Positions 1-10,302 of a stretch of 64,000 bases of DNA are shown here, piece by piece (the first letter of the stretch is position 1; each line of letters starts with the position of its first letter). Location of the stretch: contig CM072340.1 of NCBI GenBank assembly GCA_036874045.1, positions 2,185,001 through 2,249,000 on the forward strand, in the 5' to 3' direction. Made by a program: the position numbers and the translations under genes. A model generated the notes under the pieces. It did no database searches and had not been told where the DNA came from. It saw only the letters and a list, made by a program, of their open reading frames with translations. This DNA comes from Cymodocea nodosa (taxonomy: Eukaryota > Streptophyta > Magnoliopsida > Alismatales > Cymodoceaceae).

Positions 1-637
1 AAAGTGCATATTATTAACGGTTAAATGATGGTTAATTGCATAATATTTAGCTTATCATATGAGAATTAAGCCATTATGTTATAATTGCATTGCTATATGC
101 TTTAATTGAAGAATCTACTTAATTTTGGGGAATTAATGTTAATTTAGTACATTTATGAACTGTCGGTAAATTGCAGGCTGTGAAATTCTTAAGTATCCGA
201 AAATGCATCTGAGCATCGGATAGTTATACCTGTAACTCTCCGAAATGTTATTTTATGTTTAAACTGCTGCTGACACGTGTTGAGAGCTGGTAGATTTACT
301 TACGTTATAACTCGTTAAGTTAGTATAACTACACGCGTTGAGTTACATGAAAATACACTAAGGCAACGTGTTAGGTTAGCGTCATAAACTTAAGTTGTTA
401 TTTTTGCACGTGTTTTATAGTTAAATCAACGAAGGAAGTCCGTTGAGTTATCTATAACTCCACGGACTATATATTTTCTAATATGCCACTGTAGCGGTTG
501 CAAGAATAGACAGTTGGAAGGAAAAACCACGTTCGCACGTATCATGTAGGAATTCAATCGCGTAGGGAGAAAGAAATCATCGCCGTTGATCTGAAGGAAG
601 GAAATCCAACCGATCATTCAAGCAGAAGCAGTTACCA

Positions 638-922
638 CTAAAGAAATATAAAAGAAAAGAAGAAAAAAAGAAAGAGGGTGATCGATGGACGGCTAGTGTA
701 TATAGAGGAGGAGCACCGAGCTTTCTGCAGAGAGTATCGGCGATTCTCCGAAGTATCACACCAACCATCGTTATCACCACTATAATCACCAATCATCGGA
801 GGTCTGTGAGGATACTTGCCTGATGTCGGGTCGATTCCGAGCCAAACACAGTGCCTGACAACCATTGTGAGGAGTGATCGCGTCGCGGGAAGGGAAGACA
901 TTTTCACCAAGCGTCGACTCAT
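638..922 (-). other. Antisense ORF inside the LTR (94 aa), conserved in other LTR copies
   Basis: This ATG-started ORF begins MSRRLVKMSSLPATRSLL and runs antisense to the LTR. It recurs at 6978-7175 (65 aa, early stop), 49252-49557 (101 aa) and 54737-55105 (122 aa). In the copies at 20590 and 43235 it is broken by a stop at the first Trp codon of the conserved HCVW stretch. The C-terminus is Phe/Ser-rich and hydrophobic. I recognise no domain. The ORF may simply be carried along by LTR similarity, so it is listed as an observation and not as a gene. Confidence 0.3.
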
Positions 923-1502
923 ATTTTAGGAGATCGTAAAGCTTTTAGCCTTGGTTTCGGGTTGATGCCTGTATGTTGAAGAGAAGATCATCTTGCAATT
1001 CTGGACTCGCGATTCTATAGGGAGAGGAGACATAATTGTAAGTGGTTCAATTTTCAGTGGTGTAATCGCGTTGCAAGTAGTGTCAGAAGTATTTACTGTC
1101 AAGTGAAATTACTTTACATTTCACCTTTCGCCCATTTCCATGTTCACATAAAAACAAAAATACCAAAAACAATTTATCTTTGTTTGTATGTTGTATTGTT
1201 TGTGTTGTATCGTGATTAATGTTATCTGTATCAGTTTTATGATTGTTGTATGTTAGTTTTAATTTTACAGTTTACTGAAATTGGTTCGTACAAAACAACT
1301 TAAAGATTTTAATGGTTACTGTTTGAATCATCTGAATGTTAGTATTGCATAATGATAAATCCAATGTTAACTAGCATTAAAAAGCTTAATTGATGTTATT
1401 TACAATCTGTGGAATCGCCCAATTGTTGGCCGAATTCCTTTGTAAATAGCAGTATTATAAAGAAGAGACAAGCTCGTGGAGTTAACTTAAGTCCACGAGG
1501 AT

Positions 1503-1565
1503 AGTTCGTTGAGTTATTCATAACTCAACGAACTTAGTCCGTTGAGTTAACTGTAACTCAACGGA
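1503..1565. repeat. Two adjacent perfect hairpins (dyad repeats)
   Basis: 1503-1534 is a perfect inverted repeat with 14-bp arms (AGTTCGTTGAGTTA) and a 4-nt loop. 1538-1565 is a second one with 12-bp arms (TCCGTTGAGTTA) and a 4-nt loop. A third dyad, with arms around CTCGTGGA/TCCACGAG, lies just upstream near 1472-1500. The same words recur in every Athila-family LTR of the window and in internal DNA near 13.0-13.2 and 53.2-53.4 kb. Confidence 0.9.
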
Positions 1566-1837
1566 GTGCTTATTGAATATAAATTTGAATTGTTCACAAT
1601 CAAACATTTCTTAAATTCTTCAGCAATTCCCTGTGGGATCGACCTGTACTTGCACACTGATACAATAGACACTGTGCACTTGCAGTTAAAGTACAAATTG
1701 GAATTAATAACTAAATTGTATTAAAGGTTGTTTGTTTACTTCTAAAAGAAAGAATAGACATAAAGATAAATTAACTAAGTAAAAATAGAAGTAACAAATC
1801 CAAGTTTTTCTAGTGTAGTGCTAGGAAAACATGAACA

Positions 1838-2626
1838 ATACCCTTCTGATTTTCTCAAACTTTCGGATAGTTAGTTGTGTAACTTTTTGAAGGATGTTTG
1901 TAACTCACTGAAAAATCACTTAAGTCTTTCTGCCATGTAGGATTTCAGATCGTACATATGAGCTGTCACTTGATCGGATACTTGTAACTGTAACTTACCG
2001 AACTGTCCTTTGACTATCGAATAGTTAGCTACAATAACCCTCCAAAATCCTTCTTTAAGTTTCCGATTGCTTTCTTATTTCATCACGTGCATAATAGAAT
2101 AACTTAAGTTTCAGATAGATAAGTTTGTAACCTTCCGAAAATTTCTATTTTTCGGATAATTAGCTTTCTAACTCTTCTAAAAATTCTTTAGACTTCAGTT
2201 CTGAATTTCTACACGTGGGAAATTGAATGACTTAAGTTTCAGATAGTTAGGCTTTCTAACTTTTCGATTTTTCTTGAGTTTCCGAATAGTTAACTCCTTA
2301 ACTCTCCGATCATTCAACTAACTGTCTTTCACAACTCTACGAAGGCCTTGCAATTTTGGATAATTATTCTTCTAACTATCTGATGATATTTCTGTTGTTT
2401 TTTACTCTTCGGATACTTAAGCCTGTAACTTATTGTAAATTAACTTTCTTCCGGATATTTAGGCTTGGTAACTATCCGATTTTCTTGTAGCTTTATAGTA
2501 GTAATTTTTGAACTACCTATATCTGTTTATCTGACTTCTGATATTTTGTTGCACTGTCTTATCTGTGAAATACAATATGTTTCCTCACACAGGTTTTTGC
2601 ATTATCAAAATACTAGGGTCCTAACA
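1838..2626 (-). mobile_element. Truncated copia (Sirevirus-like) LTR
   Basis: The sequence matches the right-hand half of the copia LTRs at 22808-24395 and 29557-31124, including repeated TCGGATAGTTA/TAACTnTCCGA words and the shared end ACACAGGTTTTTGCATTATC...TCCTAACA. The left part of the LTR is missing, where the Athila-like LTR ending at 1837 abuts it. No polypurine tract follows at 2627, so this is the remnant of a solo LTR rather than the end of a full element on its right side. By homology the sense is the minus strand. Confidence 0.75.
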
Positions 2627-4262
2627 GAATCAATTGAAAAAATGGTAGCTTAAGTTAAAGATATGGAAATAGGCATGAATGAATTTTTATAGGAATATAA
2701 GGATTATAATAGAACTAGAATGTAGATAATAAAATGTATTGCCAAAGTTGAGGAAGAAAAAAATGGATTCTTAAGACTCCAGCACAATGAAGAAAGAAAT
2801 GAATTAAACATTATTCTTTTATTGCTTGAACTAAGTGACCTAGATCAAGATGAAATATATAATACAATGACGTTATTAGAAAATCGTAAAAAATGAAGAA
2901 TATTTTTAGATTTACCTAAGGAGATGAGACTCACTTGGCTAAGACATAATCTAAAATGAAGAATGTTGTTGTTAGGTAGTAAACATTGTTATTATTATTG
3001 AAGATATTATTATGAATGTTGTTGAATGTTATGTATGTTGTTGATATTGGTGATGTACCAAACAATGTTTTATGTTGTTTAATATTATGTATGTTGATGA
3101 TATATTAGATATTTTTATGTGGATTGTTATTGTTATATTTGATGTAAATGTTATTATTTATCTCCTTTTTTTTGTAGGTTTTTTACTTATTGTAAATGGA
3201 TACAAGTGCAAACATTAAACTTTTGAAAGTGCTCATAGAAGAGGAAGAGGCAAAATAAGATCAAATACTCATGTACCTGATGAAAGCATGAAAATTCATA
3301 TTTACTTTTACAAGTGATGCAAATTATATTGTAATGAGTACTTCTAGAATATAAAACAAAGGACAAGAATACATTATTACATCCATCTTTACCTAATTAA
3401 GTATATAAGTGTAGGAAAATTTATAGAATAAGTCAACATATATTCTTCCACTTTGGTAATTTTTTGAGACGTAAAGGAGTAGTGTAAGATAGTAGATGTA
3501 TGAATGTGGAAGAAAATGTAACAATATTTTTAATTACAATTGAATAAAATCAAAGATATGGTGTAACTACTGAGCACTTTTGTCAATCTGATTGGACAAT
3601 TAGTACATACTTTAATGAAATGTTGAATGTAATATTGAAAGTAGGATATAAACTATTGGCCAAGCAAGAATCATCAACTCCAACATGGATTCAGAATGAT
3701 TGCCATATTTATCATTATTTCAAGGTGAGTTAATGTTATATTTCAATGTATTTTTTAACATTTAGACATTATTATGTATATTCTTTTTTTTTTTAAGATT
3801 TCATTGGAGCAATTGATGGTACCCATGTTAAAGATACAATTTATGGTGAATAAATTACACGTTGGAGGAATAAAAAATGTGAATTATCATAGAATGTATT
3901 GGTGGTATGTAATTTTGATATGAAAATTATTTGTCCTTAGTGGATGGGAAGGATTGGCAGTTGATGTTCATATTCTTTAAGGTACATTTTCTTGATGTAA
4001 TGCTTGTAAGGTTTCATCAGGTATGATACTAATAAAAATAATGAAAATACTTGTATATAGTAGAAATTATGAAATTAATGTTTCTAACATTATATTCAAA
4101 ACTTTTGTATAAATTGCAAGTAAATATTATTAGGCAAATGATGGTTTTCTTAATAGGTCAGAATTTATTGCACCATTTCGAGGTGTAAGATATATTAATG
4201 ACTATACATAAACATATTTTGTTCCTCAAGGTGGACGATTGAGATATAATAAATTCTCTATT
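2627..4262 (+). pseudogene. PIF/Harbinger transposon relic no. 1 (Myb-like ORF1 end and DDE transposase)
   Basis: The first part (about 2640-2960) resembles the C-terminus of the Myb/SANT-like ORF1 of PIF/Harbinger elements, with a readable LPKEMRLTWLRH segment. From about 3480 the plus strand encodes a decayed Harbinger nuclease: QRYGVTTEHF, then WTISTYFNEMLNVIL, then an intron 3725-3797 (CAAG|GTGAGT ... TTTTAAG), then DFIGAIDGTHVK (about 3798-3835) holding the first catalytic Asp region. The reading is full of stops and frameshifts. The last recognisable piece is SEFIAPFRGVRYIND near 4155-4205. The related minus-strand relic has an intron at the same place, which supports common family membership. 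Not functional. Confidence 0.75.
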
Positions 4263-5201
4263 GAAAATAAAACACTTCCAACACTACATACAACGTAGTT
4301 ACTCCTCTGAAAACTTAACCACTTACTGTTAAGTGCTCCTCTCCCTATTGGATTACAAACCTAAACTTTTGTAAAATGATCTCTTCTTCAGCAAATCAAC
4401 ATCAACTCGAAACCAAGGTTGGAAGCTTTAATTGTTTCCTGAGAGATGATTCAATGCTTGGTGAAGAAGTATTTCCTTCCTATGATGTGATCATTCCTTT
4501 GCAGTGGTTGTCAGTCATCACGATTTGTTTAGAATCGACTTGACTCTAGAAATTATCCTTACAGACCTTTGATGAATGATGAGTGGCGGTGGTAGGAGAT
4601 GTCTTAAGGAATGCTTGACGCTTTCTGTAGTGAGCACGGTTCTCCCTCCCTTTTTTCATTTTTTTCCAATCCTTTTATATTTCTTTCTCAAAATAACTAC
4701 TGTCGCCAAAGTGACTGGTTGGATTTTCCTTCATATGTATCAACGACGGTAATTACTTCTTTGTTCCACAATCGAGATCATGATGTGACTCATGCAATAT
4801 GATTTTCCTATGCATTTCCTATAAACTGCTCACAATCGCACATTAGATAATAACTAGTCCATGGAGTTAGTGTAACTCAATAGATTTACTCTGTTGACTT
4901 AACTGCTAACTCAACGGACCGACCTCATTGAGTTACAACAAACTCGTCCAATTCTGTAGTTTAATAAAGTAATACATATATAACATTTAACAATTAATAG
5001 TATGCAAAAGAAGTAATTTCTAATCATTCATAAATGATACTTAATTAACGTTAATTCCTTTAAATTATACATGTTATTCAATTAAGTTTTATAATTGTGT
5101 AAATGTAGCATAATAGTTTAATTCTCATTTGATAAGTTAAATACTATACCATTAACCATTCATTAATCACTAATATTATGCATAATTTCATTTTAAGTAA
5201 G
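4263..5201 (-). mobile_element. Old, truncated Athila-like LTR
   Basis: This is a diverged copy of the Athila-family LTR in the same orientation as the one at 6024. It shares GATCTCTTCTTCAGC, the TAACTCAACGGA words near 4860-4950 and a terminal region similar to TTAACCATCATTTAACCG...TGCACTTTTTCATT. It lacks roughly the first 780 bp and is much more diverged than the other copies. It sits inside PIF/Harbinger relic no. 1. Confidence 0.65.
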
Positions 5202-5449
5202 ATATGTGAAACAATAAGGATGTATGAAATGTATTTTATGTTGTAACTATTATCACAAATGATTATCTTGTATTATCTATGGTAAATTTTGTTATTCTTT
5301 ATCTTGCAGACAAATGAAAAAAATATTTAATTTATCAATTTCAACATTTTCTATTCTATGAATAAACATATATATTTTACATTCTATGAGTTTCCATTAT
5401 TTTCTGTTCTGTGCACAAATACAAGTATTTCAAATTTTGTCATTTTTTA
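5202..5449. other. Probable right end of Harbinger relic no. 1
   Basis: This is AT-rich sequence without a gene. Around 5393-5422 it has a terminus-like string ending in CTGTGCACAAATAC, which is the inverse of the start of the next Harbinger element at 5450 (GAGGGTGTTTGTGCATAA). It also resembles the string at 41610-41640. I read this as the terminal inverted repeat of relic no. 1, by inference from motif similarity only. Confidence 0.4.
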
Positions 5450-6023
5450 GAGGGTGTTTGTGCATAATTCCTAGAGAAAGGAAATAACAAGAATTGATGG
5501 AAAAGTTGGGAAATGATAGGAATTTTTGACTTGTTTCTGCACATTCAGAAATGAAATGACAGGAAATGAGAAATATAATTTATAATAAAATTTTTACCTA
5601 GTAAATAATAGGACAACATAAAAGTAATATTTTAATTAATATATTATATATTAATTATATTTTAAGTAATATAATATAATATATAATACAACATTATTTT
5701 GTTCTGAATAAACTTCTCATCACAAACATAATTCATTACAAGTACTATTCAATAAAAAATATTTTAATTTCTTTCCCACATAGAATACATAATATGTTTG
5801 CATTTCCTATTAGCTACTATTTTTCTTTGTTCTACATTCATATTACTACTACCAATGCTTTCTTCATCAACGTTGTAAATAGGTTCTTTAGGCATATCAA
5901 TATTTGCTTCAACCAATTCATTTGTTAGATCTTCTAATAAGTCTTCTTGATCTGCCCTTCTAATGAAATTGTGCATAAGAAAATATGCTAATACAATCTT
6001 CACTTGTGTTTAGAATGGGTATA
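5450..6023 (-). pseudogene. PIF/Harbinger transposon relic no. 2, 3' terminus and transposase C-terminus
   Basis: The element edge is at 5450 (GAGGGTGTTTGTGC), preceded by TTA at 5447-5449, the usual three-base target of this superfamily. Between 6003 and 5764 the minus strand reads QVKIVLAYFLMHNFIRRAD and ends near MWERN. These are the conserved C-terminal words of Harbinger nucleases (V-I-V-L-A...LHNFIR...MW). The upstream part of the same gene lies at 22535-22807 and 31130-31700, displaced by two nested retrotransposons. About 35 codons expected between NVRYHLSKY and the QVKIVLA stretch are missing at the junction. Confidence 0.75.
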
Positions 6024-6977
6024 TGTTTGGGTTTTCCCAGCACGACACCAGAATATCTGATTAGATCTCCAATAACGTACTAGAAAAACTTGGATTTGTT
6101 ACTTTTGTTTTTACTTAATTTATTTTATGCCTATTCTTTTCTTTAAGAAGTAAACAAACAACCTTTAATACAATTTAGATATTAATTCAAATTTGTACTT
6201 TAACTGCAAGTGCATAGTGTCTATTGTATCAGTGTGCAAGTACAGGTCGATCCCATAGGGAATTGCTTAAGAGTTTAGAACTGTCCGTTTGTTAACAATC
6301 AAATTTATATCATCAATAAGCCTTCCGTTGAATTACAGTTAACTCAATGGACAAAGTTCGTTGAGTTATGGCTAACTTAATGGACTAACCTCGTGGACTT
6401 AAGTTAACTCCACGAGTCTGTCTTTGCTTTTTAATACTATTATTTACAAAGAAATTCGGCCAACCATTGGGCGATTCCACAGATTGTAAATAACATCAAT
6501 TAAGCTCTTTAATGTTAGTAAACATTAGATTTATCATTAAGCATACTAACATTCAGATAATTCAAACAGTAATCATTAAAATCTTTAAGTCTTTTGAATG
6601 AATCAATTTCAGTAAACTGTAAAACTAAAACTAACATAAAACAATCACAACACTGATAAAGATAACATTAATCATGATACAACACAAACAATACAACACT
6701 CAAATACAATATACAAACATAGATAAATTGTTTTTGATATTTTTGTTTTAATATGAACATGGAAATGGGCGAAAGGTGAAATGTAAAGTAATCTCAATCG
6801 ACAGTAAATACTTCTGTCACTACTTGTAACGCGATTACACCATTGAAAATTAAACCACTTACAATCCTATCTCCTCTCTCTATAGAATCGTGAGTCCAAA
6901 ATTGCAAGATGATCTCTTCTTCAGCATACAGGCATCAACCCGAAGCCAAGGCTAGAAGCTTTATGATCTCTTGAAAT

Positions 6978-7175
6978 ATGGGTCGGCGCTTGGTGAAAAT
7001 GGCTTCCCTTTCCGCGACGCGATCACTCCTCATAATGGTTGTTAGGCACTGTGTTTGGCTTAGAATCAACCCGACATCAAGAAAGTATTCTCATAGACCT
7101 TCGATGGTTGGTGATTATGGTGGTGGTAACGATGGTTGGTGTGGTACTTTGGAGAATTGCCAATACTGTTTGTAG
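6978..7175 (+). other. Antisense LTR ORF, short copy
   Basis: A 65-aa ATG ORF homologous to those at 638-922, 49252-49557 and 54737-55105, ended by a premature stop after NCQYCL. No recognised domain. Confidence 0.25.
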
Positions 7176-7479
7176 AAAGCTCGGTACTCCTCTATACACA
7201 CTAGCCATCCATCGATCACACCATTTTCTTCTTTTTCTTCTTTTCTTTTATATTTCTTCAGTAATAATTGCTTCTGCTTGAATGGTCGGTTGGATTTCCT
7301 TCCTTCATATCAATGGCGATGCTTTCTTCTCCCTACGCGATACGTGCAATTGTGGTTTTTCTTCCAATTGTCCTGTTTCTGCAACTGCTACAGTGGCATA
7401 TTAGAAAATAAATAGTCCGTGGAGTTATAGATAACTCAACGAACTTTCTTCATTGATTTAACTATAAAACATGTGCATA

Positions 7480-8060
7480 AATTTAACTATCCGATGCTTA
7501 AGTGCATTTCGGATACTTACAAACTTAACTATCCGATGCTCAGATGCATTTTGGATACTTACAAACTTAACTATCCGATGCTCAGATGCATTTCGGATAG
7601 TTACAAATAACTCATTGATATATAACTTAAGTAAATCTACCAGATCTCGACACGTGTCAGCAGCAGTTTAATAATAAAATACACATTTCAGAGAGTTACA
7701 AGTCTAACTATCCGATGCTCAGATGCATTTCGGATAGTTACAGATAACTCACCGAAAATCCACTTAAGTCACTTTCCCAAAACATGACACGTGTCCACAA
7801 CTATTTTATAAATAAAAAGAGATTTCGGAGAGTTACACATATAACTATTTGATGCCTAGTTGTAATTTTAGATAGTTATAGATAACTCACTGAAAGTTCA
7901 CTTAAGTCATGCATTATGGTTTCGACACGTGTACTTTAGGAAATAATAAAATATTCTTTCAAAATATAACTGTTCGGCAATTTAAACATAACTATCCGAT
8001 ACATGTTCGGTCTATTAAACATAACTATCCGAAATATCAGAAAATTCGGATACTTAAAAA
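7480..8060. repeat. Array of TCGGATAGTTA/TAACTATCCGA dyads in the LTR
   Basis: At least six copies of the pair TAACTATCCGA...TCGGATAGTTA occur here. The clearest is 7705-7740, with 11-bp perfect arms around a 14-nt loop that itself holds GATGC/GCATTT. Spacing is about 40-180 bp. The same words dominate the copia LTRs at 1838, 22808 and 29557, although those belong to a different retrotransposon superfamily. Confidence 0.85.
7649..7933. promoter_or_regulatory. G-box-like palindromes GACACGTGTC in the LTR
   Basis: GACACGTGTC occurs at 7649-7658 and 7786-7795, and GACACGTGTA near 7925. ACGTG cores are the binding sites of plant bZIP and bHLH factors (G-box/ABRE). They are repeated at equivalent places in the other LTR copies, where some have lost the core by CG-to-TG change. 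Their position in an LTR suggests promoter sites, but no transcription start can be seen. Confidence 0.4.
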
Positions 8061-8256
8061 TTTCACAGCCTAAACTTACCGATAGTTCAGAAATGTACTA
8101 AATTGACATTAATTCCCTAAATTAAGCAGTAATTCTAATTAAAGCATATAACAGTGCAATTATAACATAATGACTTAATTCTCATATGATAAGCTAAATA
8201 TTATGCAATTAACCATCATTTAACCGTTAATAATATGCACTTTTTCATTCTAAACA

Positions 8257-8270
8257 CTTCCCCCTTACCT
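8257..8270 (-). other. Polypurine tract of the 16.5-kb element
   Basis: On the minus strand this reads AGGTAAGGGGGAAG and is directly followed by the LTR start TGTTTAG. This fixes the LTR at 6024-8256 as the 3' LTR and the element as minus-strand. Confidence 0.9.
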
Positions 8271-8735
8271 AAATTTTGCTAGTCCCTTAGCAAACTAAGA
8301 TCTAATTAATTGGTCTTTCTAAAAGTGCCAGAATTAATTCTTCCTCTTTTTTTTTTTTCTTCTATTCAGCATAAGAATATATATTCTGTATGCTTCAGTA
8401 ATCAACCTACAAATATACTTAGAATATATGTAAATTACATACAAAGTATATCATCATTACATAGGTGTTAATTATAGTATCGTTTGTTCTTCTTTTCATC
8501 ATCTATCATCCTGAATTTTCCAATAAGATTTCTAGAGGAAATTTCAACAACATACGAATCAAAGTACAATCCAATTCAATATAATTAATACAAGTAGAAT
8601 AGAGAATTGTATCTCCATTAAACAACTTCAAAAGTCAATTCCAGATTCATATTACAGCAATTCTAGATAATATAAAATATACTCGATTCATAAGATATCT
8701 GTATTTCACGAAACACTTGTATCTTTTCAGAACAG

Positions 8736-8781
<46 letters not shown>

Positions 8782-10302
8782 ACTTTAAAAGTTAATTTGA
8801 CAAGCTTGAATCATACAAGAGCTTTCTAATGTACCCATGTAACGAGCTTTCAGTCAACAATCCCAGATCTGATCAAGATCTTAGGTTGTCAGATTTCAAG
8901 AGTCCTTTTTCAAGTCAACAATCCTTGCATACCTATTTGCTCAAGTACAAAAGGCTCGTGATCAAACAAGTCAATAAACTCTCAAAATTTTTTTTTTTTT
9001 TCAATCAAAACACACACAAAACAAAGCATTAATCACATACTGTATATGTACGTATTTCATTAATACAGATGCAATAATCACCAATCTAATATAGTCCTGC
9101 TTCTATCATTTACTGTAAATATGAATCCATAACAATGAGCTCATACTTTTTCTGTAGTTTAATAAGATCTACACATAAATCATTCTACAAGTTCAATTAG
9201 TCAAATTAAATGTATCTTTAATTATGTGTTTCATTTAATCTAGAATTCACATCTCAGCTCCTTCAGGACTTCAGATAATTTTTTTTTCATTAAGCATTCT
9301 GATTTCATTTTAAAATCGTGAAACTGTTAAACTCATGAAATTCAGAAAAAACATAAGATACTATATCCAGATTTGCATAAATAGTAAATTCTATAGCATC
9401 TTATATAGCCTTCTAAATATAACATTCAAGCAGTTACAGTTTATAAAAATTTTATAGTCTCAATTATCGGATAGTTACAGCGAGTTCATAAAAATTTTCA
9501 ATTTCCACAAAACTTTGCAATGCCATTTTAATTCCTTTAATTAACAAACTTACATGGCTGTTACTTTAATTACCCCCCCCCATACCTACATTTTGCATTG
9601 TTCTCAATGTAAAAGATTTGACAATAAATACAGTAATTGTAGCAAGCATGAATACAGTTTCTTTGATTTAAAATTTAGGATAAGTAATTGGTTACATACC
9701 TTGTTTCGTTTGTATCTCCTTTTGCATATTCCGATTTTTGATTCTGAAAAACTTTTCATCCATAGATAAAAGCAGAATATAAAACAAAATAACATGTAAT
9801 AGATATTCATAAATCAATGTCTTGTGTAGAACCCAGACTCCTATGCCTTTGGTGGCTCACAAGCAAGCCAATTGGTTTCCCAGAACAAATACCAATAAAC
9901 TGGATTGATATTTTGTTTTTTTTCTTTTCTTTTATAAAATAAAATGAAAACTATATTTTTTCTAAAAATAAACGTAGAATACACACAACATTAAACACAC
10001 AAAATCATAGCTTAAGAACATAATTGAAAAGTAGGAACATATGGAATAAATGTATCAGTCCAAGCAAACTTTTTAGGCATAGTTCTTCTTGCTATTAATT
10101 CTGTTTTAATGCAGTTCTTGTTCCTTCTTAATTTGTAAACATGTAATATATTATAAATTCCAAATACAAGTGTATTACCATTAATGATATGAAATGTAGA
10201 AAGGGATCCCTTTTGGTTCTAGGGTAATGTAGTAGTTTCTATTTCTACATCTATTTCAATATACTCCTCTTCCCACTTCCATTCATTTATGTCTTTCATA
10301 AT
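8271..10302 (-). other. Non-coding 3' region of the Athila-like element
   Basis: Two kilobases between the F-box gene and the polypurine tract. I see no long ORF with domain features. The sequence is conserved with 50294-52070 of the shorter family member, including a stretch containing CTCCTATGCCTTTGGTGG (about 9837-9856 and 51804-51823). Conservation without coding sign suggests a 3' untranslated or packaging-type region, which is inference. Confidence 0.6.
8737..8778. repeat. (TA)n microsatellite
   Basis: About 20 TA units. At the equivalent place in the related element (about 50764-50779) there is a T-run instead, so the low-complexity tract changed composition between copies. Confidence 0.95.

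Larger units (their letters stand above)
1..1837 (+). mobile_element. LTR of Athila-like Ty3/gypsy family, 5' edge cut by window
   Basis: The first base lies about 13 nt inside the LTR; other copies begin TGTTTAGAATGAAAAAGTGC and this one starts at AAAGTGC. It ends GAACA at 1837. The retroelement sense is the plus strand, opposite to the copies at 6024, 20590, 48328 and 53810. It carries the conserved segment TTCCCTGTGGGATCGACC (about 1627-1644), the CGTTGAGTTA hairpins near 1503-1565 and the antisense ORF at 638-922. It abuts a truncated copia LTR at 1838, so it inserted into that LTR. Whether it is a solo LTR or the end of a longer element cannot be seen, because the partner side is outside the window. 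Confidence 0.85.
6024..8256 (-). mobile_element. 3' LTR of the 16.5-kb Athila-like element
   Basis: This LTR is 2233 bp, TGTTTGG at the left edge and CTAAACA at the right edge (terminal TGTTT/AAACA inverted repeat). It is longer than its 5' partner (1945 bp), mainly because it keeps extra copies of the TAACTATCCGA/TCGGATAGTTA word array (about 7480-8060) and a segment deleted in the partner near 21.05 kb. By eye the two LTRs differ far more than the pair at 48328/53810, so this insertion is older. Confidence 0.85.

Noticed and set aside
7480-8060. Regularly spaced palindromic repeats resembling a CRISPR array
   Set aside because: Repeats are imperfect, unevenly spaced, part of an LTR and in a plant nuclear context; no cas genes.
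8737-8778. (TA)n tract as a replication origin or matrix attachment site
   Set aside because: A simple microsatellite that is replaced by a T-run in the sister element; no support for function.
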